From Flavonifractor sp. An92 (lineage in GTDB: Bacteria > Bacillota > Clostridia > Oscillospirales > Oscillospiraceae), in assembly GCF_002159175.1 (NCBI RefSeq), contig NZ_NFGZ01000001.1, positions 186,001 to 250,000 of the forward strand: a stretch of 64,000 bases of DNA, in the 5' to 3' direction. The position numbers were made by a program, and so were the translations under genes. Under the pieces are notes generated by a model. The model was not told the origin of the DNA, ran no database searches, and saw nothing but the letters and a program-made list of their open reading frames with translations. Position 1 is the first letter of the stretch, and the number at the start of each line of letters is the position of its first letter. This document shows, piece by piece, positions 43,761-52,767 of the stretch.

Positions 43761-43816
43761 ACCTCAGAAATCAGCACAAAGGCCCGCAGGTGTCGTTCTC
43801 TTTTCGCCCCGTATCC

Positions 43817-43856
43817 CTTATGATCTTATCAGCAGCTGCAAAGAATGGATCATAAG
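43817..43856 (+). promoter_or_regulatory. 9-bp inverted repeat upstream of the 119-residue membrane protein gene
   Basis: CTTATGATC (43817-43825) / GATCATAAG (43848-43856). The right arm touches the RBS AGAGGAG, so it may be an operator or an RNA hairpin masking the RBS. Confidence 0.5.
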
Positions 43857-43867
43857 AGGAGATCATC

Positions 43868-44227
43868 ATGAACACGGATAAAATTTTTGCGGAAGCCATC
43901 GCCAATGAGTACGCCCCCAAAGACACCTCCAAGGTCGTCGCGCTGAGAAAGCTGGATTGGAAAGCAAAGCGCGCGGCGACCCTCTTCGCCTACGGCTTCG
44001 GGATCGGGATGGCCCTGGTCCTCGGTTTGGGGATGTGCCTCTCCATGCAGGTGATCGGCGGGGGCGGCGTCCTGATGACGGGCGCCGGAATTGTTCTGGG
44101 CGTTCTGGGCATCGTCGGCGTGGGCCTGAACTATCCCATTTACAAGAAGCTTCTCCGGACCGGCAAGGAAAAGTACGCCTTTGAGATCATGCAGCTGGCC
44201 CGGGAAATCAGCGAATCGGCCGACTAA
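43868..44227 (+). CDS. small two-helix membrane protein
   Basis: 119 residues. A cytosolic N-terminal helix (1-35), two membrane helices (about 40-65 and 70-95) joined by a Gly-rich turn, and a charged tail. AGAGGAGATC precedes the ATG. It lies downstream of the interrupted XRE-membrane regulator and 19 bases before the TetR gene, so it may form an operon with the next two genes. No family is recognised beyond a general resemblance to small DUF-type membrane proteins. Confidence 0.75.
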   Translation: MNTDKIFAEAIANEYAPKDTSKVVALRKLDWKAKRAATLFAYGFGIGMALVLGLGMCLSMQVIGGGGVLMTGAGIVLGVLGIVGVGLNYPIYKKLLRTGKEKYAFEIMQLAREISESAD

Positions 44228-44246
44228 AGCAGCAGGAGGGCGGCAG

Positions 44247-44846
44247 ATGAACAAGTCGGAAAGCAAATACTTCAATACCGCCCTTCGGATGGACGAGGCA
44301 CTCCTGGCTCTTCTGGAGGAAAAGGACCTGGAATACATCACGGTGAAAGAGCTCTGCCGCCAGGCCGGCGTGAACCGCTCCACCTTTTACCTGCACTATG
44401 AGACCATTTCCGACCTGGTAAACGAGACCCTGGAGATGGTCAACCAGCGATTCCGCTCCTATTTTCCCCAGCGGGAAGAGGAGGTCCTGGGGGACATGGG
44501 GACAAGGGAACGGGAGGATCTGGTCCTGGTCACCCGGGACTATCTCCTTCCCTATCTCCGCTTCATCCGGGACAACAAAAAGGTCTACCGGGCGGCCTTC
44601 CGGAACCCGGGCAGTATGAGGGCTCACACCCGATACGGGGAGCTCAAACAGCAGATCCTCGGGCCTATTCTGGAGCGCTTTGAAGTCCCTGCCGCCCACC
44701 GCCCCTACTACATGGCCTATTATGTGGAGGGCATCATGGCGATCGTCAAGGAGTGGCTGCGGCAGGACTGCGCGGACGAGGTGGAGATGATCGCCCACAT
44801 CATCGAGTCCTGCGCGCGGCCCAGGGATGGACGCGATGAGACATAA
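44247..44846 (+). CDS. TetR/AcrR-family regulator
   Basis: 199 residues from the ATG at 44247 with AGGAGGG upstream. The N-terminal HTH is ITVKELCRQAGVNRSTFYLHYETISDLV (about 32-60). The C-terminal helical domain (about 80-190) resembles TetR_C_7-like Clostridial members that often regulate a linked membrane protein. It overlaps the next gene, encoding a 6-helix membrane protein, by 20 bases, which suggests that gene as partner or target. Confidence 0.9.
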   Translation: MNKSESKYFNTALRMDEALLALLEEKDLEYITVKELCRQAGVNRSTFYLHYETISDLVNETLEMVNQRFRSYFPQREEEVLGDMGTREREDLVLVTRDYLLPYLRFIRDNKKVYRAAFRNPGSMRAHTRYGELKQQILGPILERFEVPAAHRPYYMAYYVEGIMAIVKEWLRQDCADEVEMIAHIIESCARPRDGRDET

Positions 44847-45507
44847 CGGCAGGATCGCACGCTTTCTGCGGACATGGCGGGAGGATTATATTTACCAGAC
44901 CCTGATGAGCTCCGCTGTGTCCTTTGTCTGTACGGCGCTTTTTGCCGTTTACAATGGATTCCTGGGCCTTTGCTATGGCTCGGTCTGGCACGGGAGCATC
45001 GGTATCTTCTACCTTCTGCTCATGGTGATTCGGGGCATGGTCCTTCTCACAGAGCACCGGAACCGGACGCGGGGCCAAGCGGAACAGGACCGCTGCCGCC
45101 GCCGGACCTTTCTCATCAGTGTGGTACTGTTGCTGATGCTGAATCTGGCGCTGATTCTGCCCATCTCCATGATGGTGGTGCTGGATAAGCCGGTATCCAT
45201 GGGCCTGATCCCGGCCATTTCCATGGCGGTCTATACCACCTGGAAAATCACTATGTCCTCCATCCATATTCGTCGGCAGCGGCGCAGGTCCGGAGGTAAT
45301 CTTCTGGTGGCGGAGCTGCGAACGGTCAATTTCATTGACGCACTGGTGGCCATCCTGACACTGCAAAACACGTTGATCATGGTGAAGCGGACAACGGCGG
45401 ATGAAAACGCCATGCTCCCGCTGTCCGCCGTTTCCAGCGGTTTGATTTATGCGGTGATCGTGGCCATTACCGTGCAGATGCTGCGAAAGGGCACGCGGCA
45501 AACATAA
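44827..45507 (+). CDS. integral membrane protein, six predicted helices
   Basis: 226 residues. Hydrophobic segments lie at about 25-50, 58-76, 93-118, 125-145, 168-188 and 195-220, separated by short basic loops. There is no transporter motif. It starts inside the TetR gene (20-base overlap; a second ATG at 44836 is possible). A terminator covers the stop. Function unknown; co-expression with TetR and the 119-residue membrane protein is likely. Confidence 0.8.
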   Translation: MDAMRHNGRIARFLRTWREDYIYQTLMSSAVSFVCTALFAVYNGFLGLCYGSVWHGSIGIFYLLLMVIRGMVLLTEHRNRTRGQAEQDRCRRRTFLISVVLLLMLNLALILPISMMVVLDKPVSMGLIPAISMAVYTTWKITMSSIHIRRQRRRSGGNLLVAELRTVNFIDALVAILTLQNTLIMVKRTTADENAMLPLSAVSSGLIYAVIVAITVQMLRKGTRQT

Positions 45508-45553
45508 AGCCTCCCAGACTGTGGTTTTCAAAGAATCACCGTCCGGGAGGCTT
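45507..45553. terminator. bidirectional intrinsic terminator
   Basis: AAGCCTCCC...GGGAGGCTT with further inner pairing (GAC/GTC, GTG/CAC). It lies between the convergent membrane protein and CatA-like genes, followed by TGCTTTTG. Confidence 0.85.
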
Positions 45554-45589
45554 GCTTTTGTCTGCCCGCTCGCTGGACACAGGAGAATT

Positions 45590-46123
45590 TTAAATTTGGC
45601 GGATCTCCCGCTGCAGCCGCTCCAGAAATTCCGCCGCCGGGATGCCGTCCATCTGAGTGTGATGGAACTGGAAGGACACCGGAAGCGTGGCGCGCAGCCA
45701 TTTGTTCCGGTACTTGCCCCAGATGAGGAAGGGGTTGTTGTAGCATCCGGCATAGATGTTCACCGCGCCGTCAATCTCATATCCGGCCAGGGCGGAGGTG
45801 CCGATGACCATATAGTCCTCGCCCAGCTCATAGCTCTCTCCGCTTTCCCGGACCTGCCCGGTGAGTTTCCGATAGTCCCGGTCAAACTGCTCCAGGTCCT
45901 CGGAAACAGGAATATCGCAGGTGGCGATGCCGCCGTCCCGGGTGGCCACCTTTCCGATGCACCAGCACAGGAGCATGTTGAATTTGTAATTCCGTTTCCG
46001 GCTCAGGCGCACCAGCGGCGTCACATCCAGGGTTTTCATCAGGGTCACCATGGGCATGGGGGCCTTCCTCCAGAGTTCAAAGGCCAGCGCCCGGGAGGTG
46101 CTTTGGGGATCTACTTCTCTCAT
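45590..46123 (-). CDS. CatA-like O-acetyltransferase
   Basis: 177 residues from the ATG at 46123, preceded by GGAG 7 bases upstream (an ATG at 46135 is also in frame). It has the CAT trimer-type fold pattern: PMVTLMKTLDVTPLV, YKFNMLLCWCIGKVA and the catalytic block FHHTQMDGIPAAEFLERL (HHxxxDG). It is shorter than true CATs (about 215), so chloramphenicol activity is not assured. A decayed copy lies at 2029-2330, and a longer relative at 55953-56594. Confidence 0.88.
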   Translation of the reverse strand: MREVDPQSTSRALAFELWRKAPMPMVTLMKTLDVTPLVRLSRKRNYKFNMLLCWCIGKVATRDGGIATCDIPVSEDLEQFDRDYRKLTGQVRESGESYELGEDYMVIGTSALAGYEIDGAVNIYAGCYNNPFLIWGKYRNKWLRATLPVSFQFHHTQMDGIPAAEFLERLQREIRQI

Positions 46124-46313
46124 GTCGTTCTCCATTCTGTTTGTGAAGTCCGGTTTGGTTGGCCGCGGTAAGTATCCCTTATCATAACATAGCGCCTCCC
46201 GACCGGCAACCGCCCCCTTTTCCGGAACCGAAAGCAAGAAAAAAGCAAGGACTTCCTCCCGCGCAGCCGGCGGATTCTATGGTATGATAGAAGGACCCTG
46301 CGGAGGTGAGGCA

Positions 46314-48968
46314 ATGAAACCAAATCCGATCGCCCATCGGCGTGTACTGGATTACGCATACATGGACATCGACACGCTGTTCCGGGATTTTCAGATTTCC
46401 GATCAAGGATACCGCGACGAGCAGGTGGAGGAGAGTCGGGCCCGGTACGGCAAAAGCACCCTGTCCGGCCGGGGGGCAGATACCGTATGGTATCGCCTGA
46501 GGCGTGCCTTTCTGAACCCGTTTACCATCATTCTCTTTGTGCTGGCGTGCATTTCCTTTTTGACCGATGTGGTCCTGGCATCCAATTTCAGCCGCAACAT
46601 CACCACGGTCGCCATCATTCTGTGTATGCTGCTCACCAGCGGCGCGGTGCGGTTCACCCAGGAGCTGCGGGCAAAACGCACCGCGGACCGCCTGACCGGG
46701 ATGATCGCCTCCACCGTGCTGGTGTGCAGAAACGGAACGTGGACCCGGGTCTCCTCCACCGAGCTGGTGGTAGGCGATCTGGTGCGCCTGTCCGCCGGAG
46801 ACCGTGTTCCGGCGGATATCCGGCTGACCGTCGCCAAGGACCTGTTCGTCTCCCAGTCGGTCCTCACGGGCGAGAGTGAGATTCTGGAAAAAGACGCCGG
46901 TACACTCCCCCCGGGGCAGGCACGCTCCTATTCCGAGTACCGCAACCTGGTCTTTCTGGGCTCCGCCCTCACCGGCGGCAGCGGCGAGGGCGTGGTTCTG
47001 GCCGTGGGCGAGGACACCGTCTACGGCGGCTTTGCCGCGGCGGAATTTTCTCGGAAAAACGGGTTCGACCGGGGCGCCAACTCCATCGCCTGGGTCCTCA
47101 TCCGCTTCATGGCGGTCCTGGTCCCGGTGGTACTGATCGCCTGCGGCCTGACCAAGGGCGACTGGGTCTCCGCATTCCTGTTCGCGCTGTCGGTGGCCGT
47201 GGGACTGACGCCGGAAATGCTCCCCATGGTCATCAACGCCTGCCTCGCCAAGGGCAGCGCGGCCATGGGAAAAAAGCAGACGGTGGTGAAGAACCTCAAC
47301 GCCATGCAGGGCTTCGGCAGCATGGACATCCTGTGTGTGGACAAAACCGGCACCCTGACCGGCGACCAGATCACGCTGGAATATTATCTGGACATTCTGG
47401 GCAACGAGAGCCAGACCGTTCTGGACTTTGCCTACCTGAACAGTCTCTATCACACGGGGGTCCGCAATCATCTGGACAGCGCCATTCTGCGCTGTCCGGA
47501 GATGCCGGGCCGGGAGCCGTATTTTCAGGCACTGGCCGGGCAGCATCCCAAACTGGACGAGCTGCCCTTTGACTACGAGCGGCGGTTTGCCAGCGTTCTG
47601 GTGGGGCACGGGGAGGAAAACCTGCTCCTCATCAAGGGCAGCATCGACGAGGTGTGCCGCCGGTGCAGCCGCGTGGAGTACAAGGGGGCGCGCCACGCCA
47701 TATCCGGCGACGGGATGGCCAGCGTCCGCGCCATTGTGGATGAGATGCTGGAGGACGGGATGAAGGTACTGGCGGTGGCCTACAAGCCGCTGAAGGAAAA
47801 CACGCTGTCGCCGGACGCGGAGCACGATTTTATCCTGCTGGGCTATCTGGCCTTTTTTGACGCCCCCAAGGAGAGCGCCGCCGGAGCCATCCAAAAGCTG
47901 CAGCAGCTCCACGTGGGCGTGCGGGTGCTGACCGGCGACCACCGGGACATTGCGCTCTCCATCTGCCGTCGGCTGGGCATCGACACCGCGCAGACGCTGA
48001 CCGGCCGGGAGCTGGAGGAGCTGAGTGAAGAGGAACTTCCCCTGCGGCTGGAACGTACCACCCTGTTTGCGGAGCTCTCTCCCAGACAGAAGGTGCAGAT
48101 CGTGCAGCACCTCCGGGCCAACGGACACACGGTGGGCTTTCTGGGGGACGGCATGAACGACCTGCCCGCCATCGTGGAGGCTGACGTGGGTATCTCCGTG
48201 GACACCGCGGCGGAGGCCGTCAAGGAAGGCGCCGATGTGATCCTGCTGAAAAAGGACCTGAATGTGCTGGAAGAGGGGATCCAGGAGGGGCGGAGGGCCT
48301 TTGCCAACGTGTCCAAGTACATCAAGATCACGGCCTCCTCCAATTTCGGCAACATCCTCTCCATCGTGGTCGCCAGCGTCTTTCTGCCCTTTTTCCCCAT
48401 GACGTCGCTGCAGCTCTTGCTGCTGAATCTTCTCTATGATATCCTGTGTCTGGTCCTCCCCTGGGACCAGGTGGACGAGGAGACCTGCTCCCGGCCGCTG
48501 GAGTGGTCCGGGCGGACGCTGGGCCGTTTCATGCGCTTTTTCGGCCCCATCAGCTCGGTCTTTGACATCCTGACCTTTTCCTATCTGTTCTTCGTGCTCT
48601 GCCCCGCGGTGTGCGGCGGAAGCTTTTCCTCCCTGGTGGGGAGCGGCCGGGAGCTGTCCTTTATCGCCCTCTTCCAGACCGGGTGGTTCCTGGAATCCAT
48701 GTGGACCCAGGTGCTGATCCTGCACCTGCTGCGCACGCCGAAGCTGCCGCTGCTGCAAAGCAGGCCCTCCCGCCCCGTGATGTGGGTCACCCTGCTGGGC
48801 ACCCTGTGCTTTACCATTCTGACCTTCACCCCGGCGGGCCGCCTGATGGGCCTCACCCCGCTGCCGCCCGTCTATTTTGCCTTCCTGCCCGTTGTCGTCC
48901 TGCTGTATCTCTTCTGGGTGACGCTGGCCAAGGGCTGGTATATCCGCCGCCATCGCGAGCTGCTGTAA
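46314..48968 (+). CDS. mgtA: MgtA-type Mg2+-translocating P-type ATPase
   Basis: 884 residues. It has an N-terminal cation-ATPase domain, about 10 membrane helices, TGES motif (LTGESEILE), the characteristic MgtA block LTPEMLPM with AKGSAAMGKKQ, phosphorylation motif CVDKTGTLTGD with Asp343, hinge motif GDGMNDLPA and a helical C-terminal transport region. It imports Mg2+ at the expense of ATP. GGAGG precedes the ATG, with a -10-like TATGAT at 46283-46288. It is followed by a winged-helix regulator gene and by a second MgtA gene. Confidence 0.95.
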   Translation: MKPNPIAHRRVLDYAYMDIDTLFRDFQISDQGYRDEQVEESRARYGKSTLSGRGADTVWYRLRRAFLNPFTIILFVLACISFLTDVVLASNFSRNITTVAIILCMLLTSGAVRFTQELRAKRTADRLTGMIASTVLVCRNGTWTRVSSTELVVGDLVRLSAGDRVPADIRLTVAKDLFVSQSVLTGESEILEKDAGTLPPGQARSYSEYRNLVFLGSALTGGSGEGVVLAVGEDTVYGGFAAAEFSRKNGFDRGANSIAWVLIRFMAVLVPVVLIACGLTKGDWVSAFLFALSVAVGLTPEMLPMVINACLAKGSAAMGKKQTVVKNLNAMQGFGSMDILCVDKTGTLTGDQITLEYYLDILGNESQTVLDFAYLNSLYHTGVRNHLDSAILRCPEMPGREPYFQALAGQHPKLDELPFDYERRFASVLVGHGEENLLLIKGSIDEVCRRCSRVEYKGARHAISGDGMASVRAIVDEMLEDGMKVLAVAYKPLKENTLSPDAEHDFILLGYLAFFDAPKESAAGAIQKLQQLHVGVRVLTGDHRDIALSICRRLGIDTAQTLTGRELEELSEEELPLRLERTTLFAELSPRQKVQIVQHLRANGHTVGFLGDGMNDLPAIVEADVGISVDTAAEAVKEGADVILLKKDLNVLEEGIQEGRRAFANVSKYIKITASSNFGNILSIVVASVFLPFFPMTSLQLLLLNLLYDILCLVLPWDQVDEETCSRPLEWSGRTLGRFMRFFGPISSVFDILTFSYLFFVLCPAVCGGSFSSLVGSGRELSFIALFQTGWFLESMWTQVLILHLLRTPKLPLLQSRPSRPVMWVTLLGTLCFTILTFTPAGRLMGLTPLPPVYFAFLPVVVLLYLFWVTLAKGWYIRRHRELL

Positions 48969-48985
48969 GAGAGGAGGAATCTGGG

Positions 48986-49477
48986 ATGAAAAAACACATC
49001 GGCTTTCTCACACTGGATTTCCCTCTGGCGCGCTGGCTCTCCGACGCCCTCCGCACCGCTCCCCCCTCCCGCTCCGCCCAGGACCTTCTGGAGGGGCTGG
49101 GGGACCTGATGAACGGCAGCACAGAGTCCCTCATGCTGGAGCTGGGCGAGCGGGAGCCCGGGGCGGCGGACGATCTGCTCCGCTGCGGCGGCCTCTCCAT
49201 CGACCTGCGGCTGCGCAGAGTGAGCCGGGACGGGGTGGAAATTTCCCTGACGCCCAAGGAGTTTGACATCCTGTATTTTCTGGCCCGCAACCGGGGCGAG
49301 GTCTTTACCAAGGAGCAGATCTATCAGGCTGTGTGGGAGAGCGACTACCTGCTGGACGACAGCAACATCATGGCCTTCATCCGAAAACTAAGGAAGAAAA
49401 TCGAGCCCAATCCCGACGCGCCGGAGTACATCCTCACCATCTGGGGCATCGGGTACAAATTCAGCGACAAGCTGTAA
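48986..49477 (+). CDS. OmpR-type winged-helix regulator without a receiver domain
   Basis: 163 residues. The C-terminal domain (about 68-163) is a standard Trans_reg_C winged helix (ISLTPKEFDILYFLARNRGE, DDSNIMAFIRKLRKKIE, WGIGYKF). The N-terminal 65 residues are not a receiver: there is no acidic pocket or phospho-Asp. GAGGAGG precedes the ATG, 17 bases after mgtA copy 1. A DNA-binding protein placed between two Mg2+ ATPase genes may control them by a phosphorylation-independent route. Confidence 0.88.
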   Translation: MKKHIGFLTLDFPLARWLSDALRTAPPSRSAQDLLEGLGDLMNGSTESLMLELGEREPGAADDLLRCGGLSIDLRLRRVSRDGVEISLTPKEFDILYFLARNRGEVFTKEQIYQAVWESDYLLDDSNIMAFIRKLRKKIEPNPDAPEYILTIWGIGYKFSDKL

Positions 49478-49496
49478 GTGCAAATTCTGACCAAAT

Positions 49497-49547
49497 CGCA
49501 AGAAAATCGCAAGGTTTTGACCATGTGATTTTTCTTGCGGTTTTTTT
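49497..49547 (+). terminator. intrinsic terminator / possible attenuator before the second mgtA
   Basis: CGCAAGAAAA (49497-49506) pairs with TTTTCTTGCG (49530-49539), followed by GTTTTTTTA. It lies 19 bases after the regulator stop. Confidence 0.8.
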
Positions 49548-49582
49548 ATACTCATGCAGGACGAACAAAAGGAGGGAACGCC

Positions 49583-50029
49583 ATGGATCCGGACGGCAAA
49601 CCCCGAAGATCGGTACAGTGCCCTATGCGTGGAGTTCTGACTCCCATCGCCTGTACCGCCTTGCACACACACAAGGAGGTAAGAAACTATGAATCGAATC
49701 GAAACGCGCCGCTCGGCGCAGCAGGCGGTCCTCCGCGACGAGCAGAACCGCCGCATTCAGGCCGCGGCGACCGCCCCGGTCCACACCCTTCTGCGGGAGC
49801 TGCGCGCTCCGCTGAGCGGACTGGACCCGGAGGCCGTCGCCGCCAGCCGCGCCAAATACGGCAGCAACAAGGTGACCCACGAGAAGAAAAAATCCCTGCC
49901 CCGGCGGCTGGCGGGGGCCTTTGTCAATCCCTTTACCGCCATTCTACTCTGTCTGGCCCTGGTCTCCACCATGACGGACATGGTGTTCCCCAGCCTCTCC
50001 CTGTTCGGCAGCGTGCCGGAGGACTTTGA
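49583..50029 (+). CDS. putative leader ORF of the second mgtA, beginning Met-Asp-Pro-Asp
   Basis: An ATG at 49583 has an excellent RBS (AAGGAGG, 7-base spacing) and encodes MDPDGKPRR..., with Asp and Pro alternating at the N-terminus. This resembles the MgtL leader peptide of enteric bacteria (MEPDPTPLPR...), whose acidic/proline start destabilises ribosomes at low Mg2+ and turns on mgtA. Here the frame does not stop before mgtA: it runs 340 bases into it in another frame. Only the first part (49583-49688) is likely functional. A hairpin CGGTACAG/CTGTACCG (49611-49658) lies within it. No recognisable M-box was seen. Confidence 0.45.
   Translation: MDPDGKPRRSVQCPMRGVLTPIACTALHTHKEVRNYESNRNAPLGAAGGPPRRAEPPHSGRGDRPGPHPSAGAARSAERTGPGGRRRQPRQIRQQQGDPREEKIPAPAAGGGLCQSLYRHSTLSGPGLHHDGHGVPQPLPVRQRAGGL
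49611..49658 (+). promoter_or_regulatory. leader hairpin upstream of the second mgtA
   Basis: Perfect 8-bp outer stem CGGTACAG / CTGTACCG with an inner GGAGT/ACTCC stem. It lies inside the leader ORF and 16 bases before the mgtA RBS, so leader translation would disrupt it. Confidence 0.55.
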
Positions 50030-52442
50030 CTGTCTGACGGTGGTCATTATCCTGACCATGGTATTCATCTCCGGGACCCTCCGCTTTGTCCAGGAGTCCC
50101 GCAGTGGCAGCGCGGCGGAAAAGCTGCTGGCCATGATCACCACCACCTGCACGGTGACCCGCAAGGGCCAGGAGCATGTGGAGATCCCCATGGACGAGCT
50201 GGTGGTTGGCGACCTGGTCCACCTGTCCGCCGGGGACATGATCCCCGCCGACGTGCGCATCCTGGAGGCCAAAGACCTGTTCATCAGCCAGGCCAGCCTC
50301 ACCGGCGAGAGCGAGCCGGTGGAAAAACAGCCCCAGGCCAACCAGCCCCAGGAGAGCATCACCGACTACACCGACATCGCCTTTATGGGCAGTAGCATGG
50401 TCTCCGGCAGCGCCCTGGCCGTGGCGGTCTGCGTGGGCGACGACACCCTCTTCGGCTCCATGGCCTCCGCGGTGGCGGGCGAGGCCACCGAGACCAGCTT
50501 CACCAAGGGCGTCAACGCCGTGTCCTGGGTGCTCATCCGCTTTATGCTGGTGATGGTCCCCCTGGTCTTTCTCATCAACGGCACCACAAAGGGGGACTGG
50601 CTGGACGCCTTCCTCTTCGGTATCTCCATCGCCGTGGGCCTGACGCCGGAGATGCTGCCCATGATCGTGACCACCTGCCTGGCCAAGGGCGCGGTATCCA
50701 TGAGCAAAAAGCAGACCATCGTCAAGAACCTCAACTCCATCCAGAACTTCGGCGCCATCGACATCCTGTGCACCGACAAGACCGGCACCCTGACCCAGGA
50801 CCAGGTGGTGCTGGAGTACCACCTCAATGTCAACGGCGAGGACGACACCCGGGTGCTGCGCCACGCCTACCTCAACAGCTATTTCCAGACCGGCTACAAG
50901 AACCTCATGGACCTGGCCATCATCCGCAAAACTGAGGAGGCCGAGGCGGAGGACCCCCGGCTGGTGGATCTGTCGGAGCACTATGTGAAGGTGGACGAGA
51001 TCCCCTTTGACTTTGCCCGGCGGCGGCTGAGCACCGTAGTGCAGGACCGCTCCGGAAAGACCCAGATGGTGACCAAGGGCGCTGTGGAGGAGATGCTCTC
51101 CATCTGCTCCTTCGCCGAGTGTGACGGCGCCGTCCAGCCCCTGACCGGCGAGGTGCGCCAGCGGATTCTGGAGACGGTGGACGGCCTCAACGACAAGGGC
51201 TTCCGGGTGCTGGTCATCGCCCAGAAGAGCAATCCCTCCCCCGTGGGGGCCTTCGGGGTCAAGGACGAGCGGGATATGGTGCTCATCGGCTACCTGGCCT
51301 TCCTGGACCCGCCCAAGGAGTCCACGGCGGACGCCATCCGGGCCCTGAAGCACCACGGCGTGACCACCAAGATCCTCACCGGCGACAACGACAAGGTGAC
51401 CCGCACCATCTGCAAGCAGGTGGGGCTGAAGGTGCGCAACATGCTGCTGGGCTCCGACCTGGACGCCATGAGCGATGAGGAGCTGGCCCGGGCCGCCGAG
51501 TCCACCGACGTCTTTGCCAAGCTCACCCCCGACCAGAAGGCCCGGGTGGTCTCGGTGCTGCGGGAAAACGGGCACACCGTGGGCTTTATGGGGGACGGCA
51601 TCAACGACGCCGCCGCCATGAAGGCCGCCGACATCGGCATCTCGGTGGACACCGCGGTGGATGTGGCCAAGGAGTCGGCGGACATCATCCTGCTGGAGAA
51701 GGATCTGATGGTCCTGGAGCAGGGCATCATCGAGGGGCGCAAGACCTACGCCAACATGATCAAGTACATCAAGATGACCGCCTCCTCCAACTTCGGTAAC
51801 ATGTTCTCGGTGCTGGCCGCCTCCGCCCTGCTGCCCTTCCTGCCCATGATGAGCGTACACCTCATTTTCCTCAATCTGATTTACGACCTGTCCTGCACCG
51901 CCATTCCCTGGGACAATGTGGACGAGGAGTTCATCGCCAGGCCCCGGAAGTGGGACGCCTCCAGCGTGGGCAACTTCATGCTCTGGCTCGGGCCCACCAG
52001 CTCCATCTTCGATTTCACCACCTATCTCTTCATGTACTTTGTGTTCTGCCCCCTGTTCGTCTCCGGCGGCGTGCTCTTCAACGACCTGGCCAACCACTTC
52101 AGCGGCGCGGAGCTGGCCCTGATGCAGGCCAAGTACATCGGCCTCTTCCAGGCGGGGTGGTTCGTGGAATCCATGTGGAGCCAGACCCTGGTCATCCACA
52201 TGATCCGCACCCCCAAGCTGCCCTTCCTCCAGAGCCGGGCCTCCGCCCCCCTGACCCTGCTCACCCTGACCGGCATCGCCGTGCTGACCATCATCCCCTT
52301 CACCCCCTTCGGCGCGGTACTGGGATTTGTGGCCCTGCCGGGAGCCTACTTTGCCTATCTGATCCCCTGTATCCTGCTCTATATGGTACTGGCCACCAGC
52401 CTGAAAAAAGCCTATGTACGCCACTACGGCGAATTGCTTTGA
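49689..52442 (+). CDS. mgtA: MgtA-type Mg2+-translocating P-type ATPase, second copy
   Basis: 917 residues. It has TGES (LTGESEPVE), [19 protein letters not shown], the phosphorylation motif [11 protein letters not shown] with Asp363, [10 protein letters not shown] and the membrane-helix pattern of family P3B Mg2+ importers. It is closer to classical MgtA than the copy at 46314. AAGGAGG is 8 bases before the ATG. Upstream lie a terminator, a leader ORF and a hairpin, suggesting Mg2+-responsive control. Downstream, 18 bases after the stop, is a 60-residue membrane protein gene. Confidence 0.96.
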   Translation: MNRIETRRSAQQAVLRDEQNRRIQAAATAPVHTLLRELRAPLSGLDPEAVAASRAKYGSNKVTHEKKKSLPRRLAGAFVNPFTAILLCLALVSTMTDMVFPSLSLFGSVPEDFDCLTVVIILTMVFISGTLRFVQESRSGSAAEKLLAMITTTCTVTRKGQEHVEIPMDELVVGDLVHLSAGDMIPADVRILEAKDLFISQASLTGESEPVEKQPQANQPQESITDYTDIAFMGSSMVSGSALAVAVCVGDDTLFGSMASAVAGEATETSFTKGVNAVSWVLIRFMLVMVPLVFLINGTTKGDWLDAFLFGISIAVGLTPEMLPMIVTTCLAKGAVSMSKKQTIVKNLNSIQNFGAIDILCTDKTGTLTQDQVVLEYHLNVNGEDDTRVLRHAYLNSYFQTGYKNLMDLAIIRKTEEAEAEDPRLVDLSEHYVKVDEIPFDFARRRLSTVVQDRSGKTQMVTKGAVEEMLSICSFAECDGAVQPLTGEVRQRILETVDGLNDKGFRVLVIAQKSNPSPVGAFGVKDERDMVLIGYLAFLDPPKESTADAIRALKHHGVTTKILTGDNDKVTRTICKQVGLKVRNMLLGSDLDAMSDEELARAAESTDVFAKLTPDQKARVVSVLRENGHTVGFMGDGINDAAAMKAADIGISVDTAVDVAKESADIILLEKDLMVLEQGIIEGRKTYANMIKYIKMTASSNFGNMFSVLAASALLPFLPMMSVHLIFLNLIYDLSCTAIPWDNVDEEFIARPRKWDASSVGNFMLWLGPTSSIFDFTTYLFMYFVFCPLFVSGGVLFNDLANHFSGAELALMQAKYIGLFQAGWFVESMWSQTLVIHMIRTPKLPFLQSRASAPLTLLTLTGIAVLTIIPFTPFGAVLGFVALPGAYFAYLIPCILLYMVLATSLKKAYVRHYGELL

Positions 52443-52460
52443 TGTTGGGAGGAATGTTTT

Positions 52461-52643
52461 ATGATCTGGTCGAAACTGTGGATGGACCTGTTTGGATGCA
52501 CTTCCCTGTTCGGGATCGACATGGGTTTCTGGGTCGCCATGTCCCTGGTCCTGCTCATTGTCATCCTGATGAATGCGGTGTTCTGGGGCATGAAGCCCAA
52601 GGAGGACCACCGCGAAAACGGAGCGCCTTCCGTCCTCTCATAA
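52461..52643 (+). CDS. 60-residue membrane microprotein downstream of mgtA
   Basis: It has a short N-terminal amphipathic stretch (MIWSKLWMDLFGCTSLFGID), one strong membrane helix (about 22-44: FWVAMSLVLLIVILMNAVFW) and a charged tail (KPKEDHREN). The RBS GGGAGG precedes the ATG, only 18 bases after mgtA, which makes a real coding gene likely. Tiny helices such as MgtR, MgtS or KdpF bind and regulate P-type ATPases in other bacteria. A similar role here is inference. Confidence 0.75.
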   Translation: MIWSKLWMDLFGCTSLFGIDMGFWVAMSLVLLIVILMNAVFWGMKPKEDHRENGAPSVLS

Positions 52644-52767
52644 AAGTCCTTTTTATCGAACCGTTCCGATGGTATACTAGCCACAATCCAACCAAAACCC
52701 CTGCCAATTCTGCCGGCTCACCGGCTGAATGGATGGGATCGGAGGACGCCGTAAAGGAGGAACTGCC

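Noticed and set aside
46182-48953. 923-codon antisense frame over the first mgtA
   Set aside because: Gly/His/Gln-rich shadow translation with no motif; mgtA on the plus strand is unambiguous. The same holds for 49944-52610 over the second mgtA.
49478-49688. Possible M-box (ykoK) Mg2+ riboswitch before the second mgtA
   Set aside because: I could not recognise the conserved M-box blocks. A terminator, leader ORF and simple hairpin explain the visible structure better, though a covariance search is needed to exclude it.
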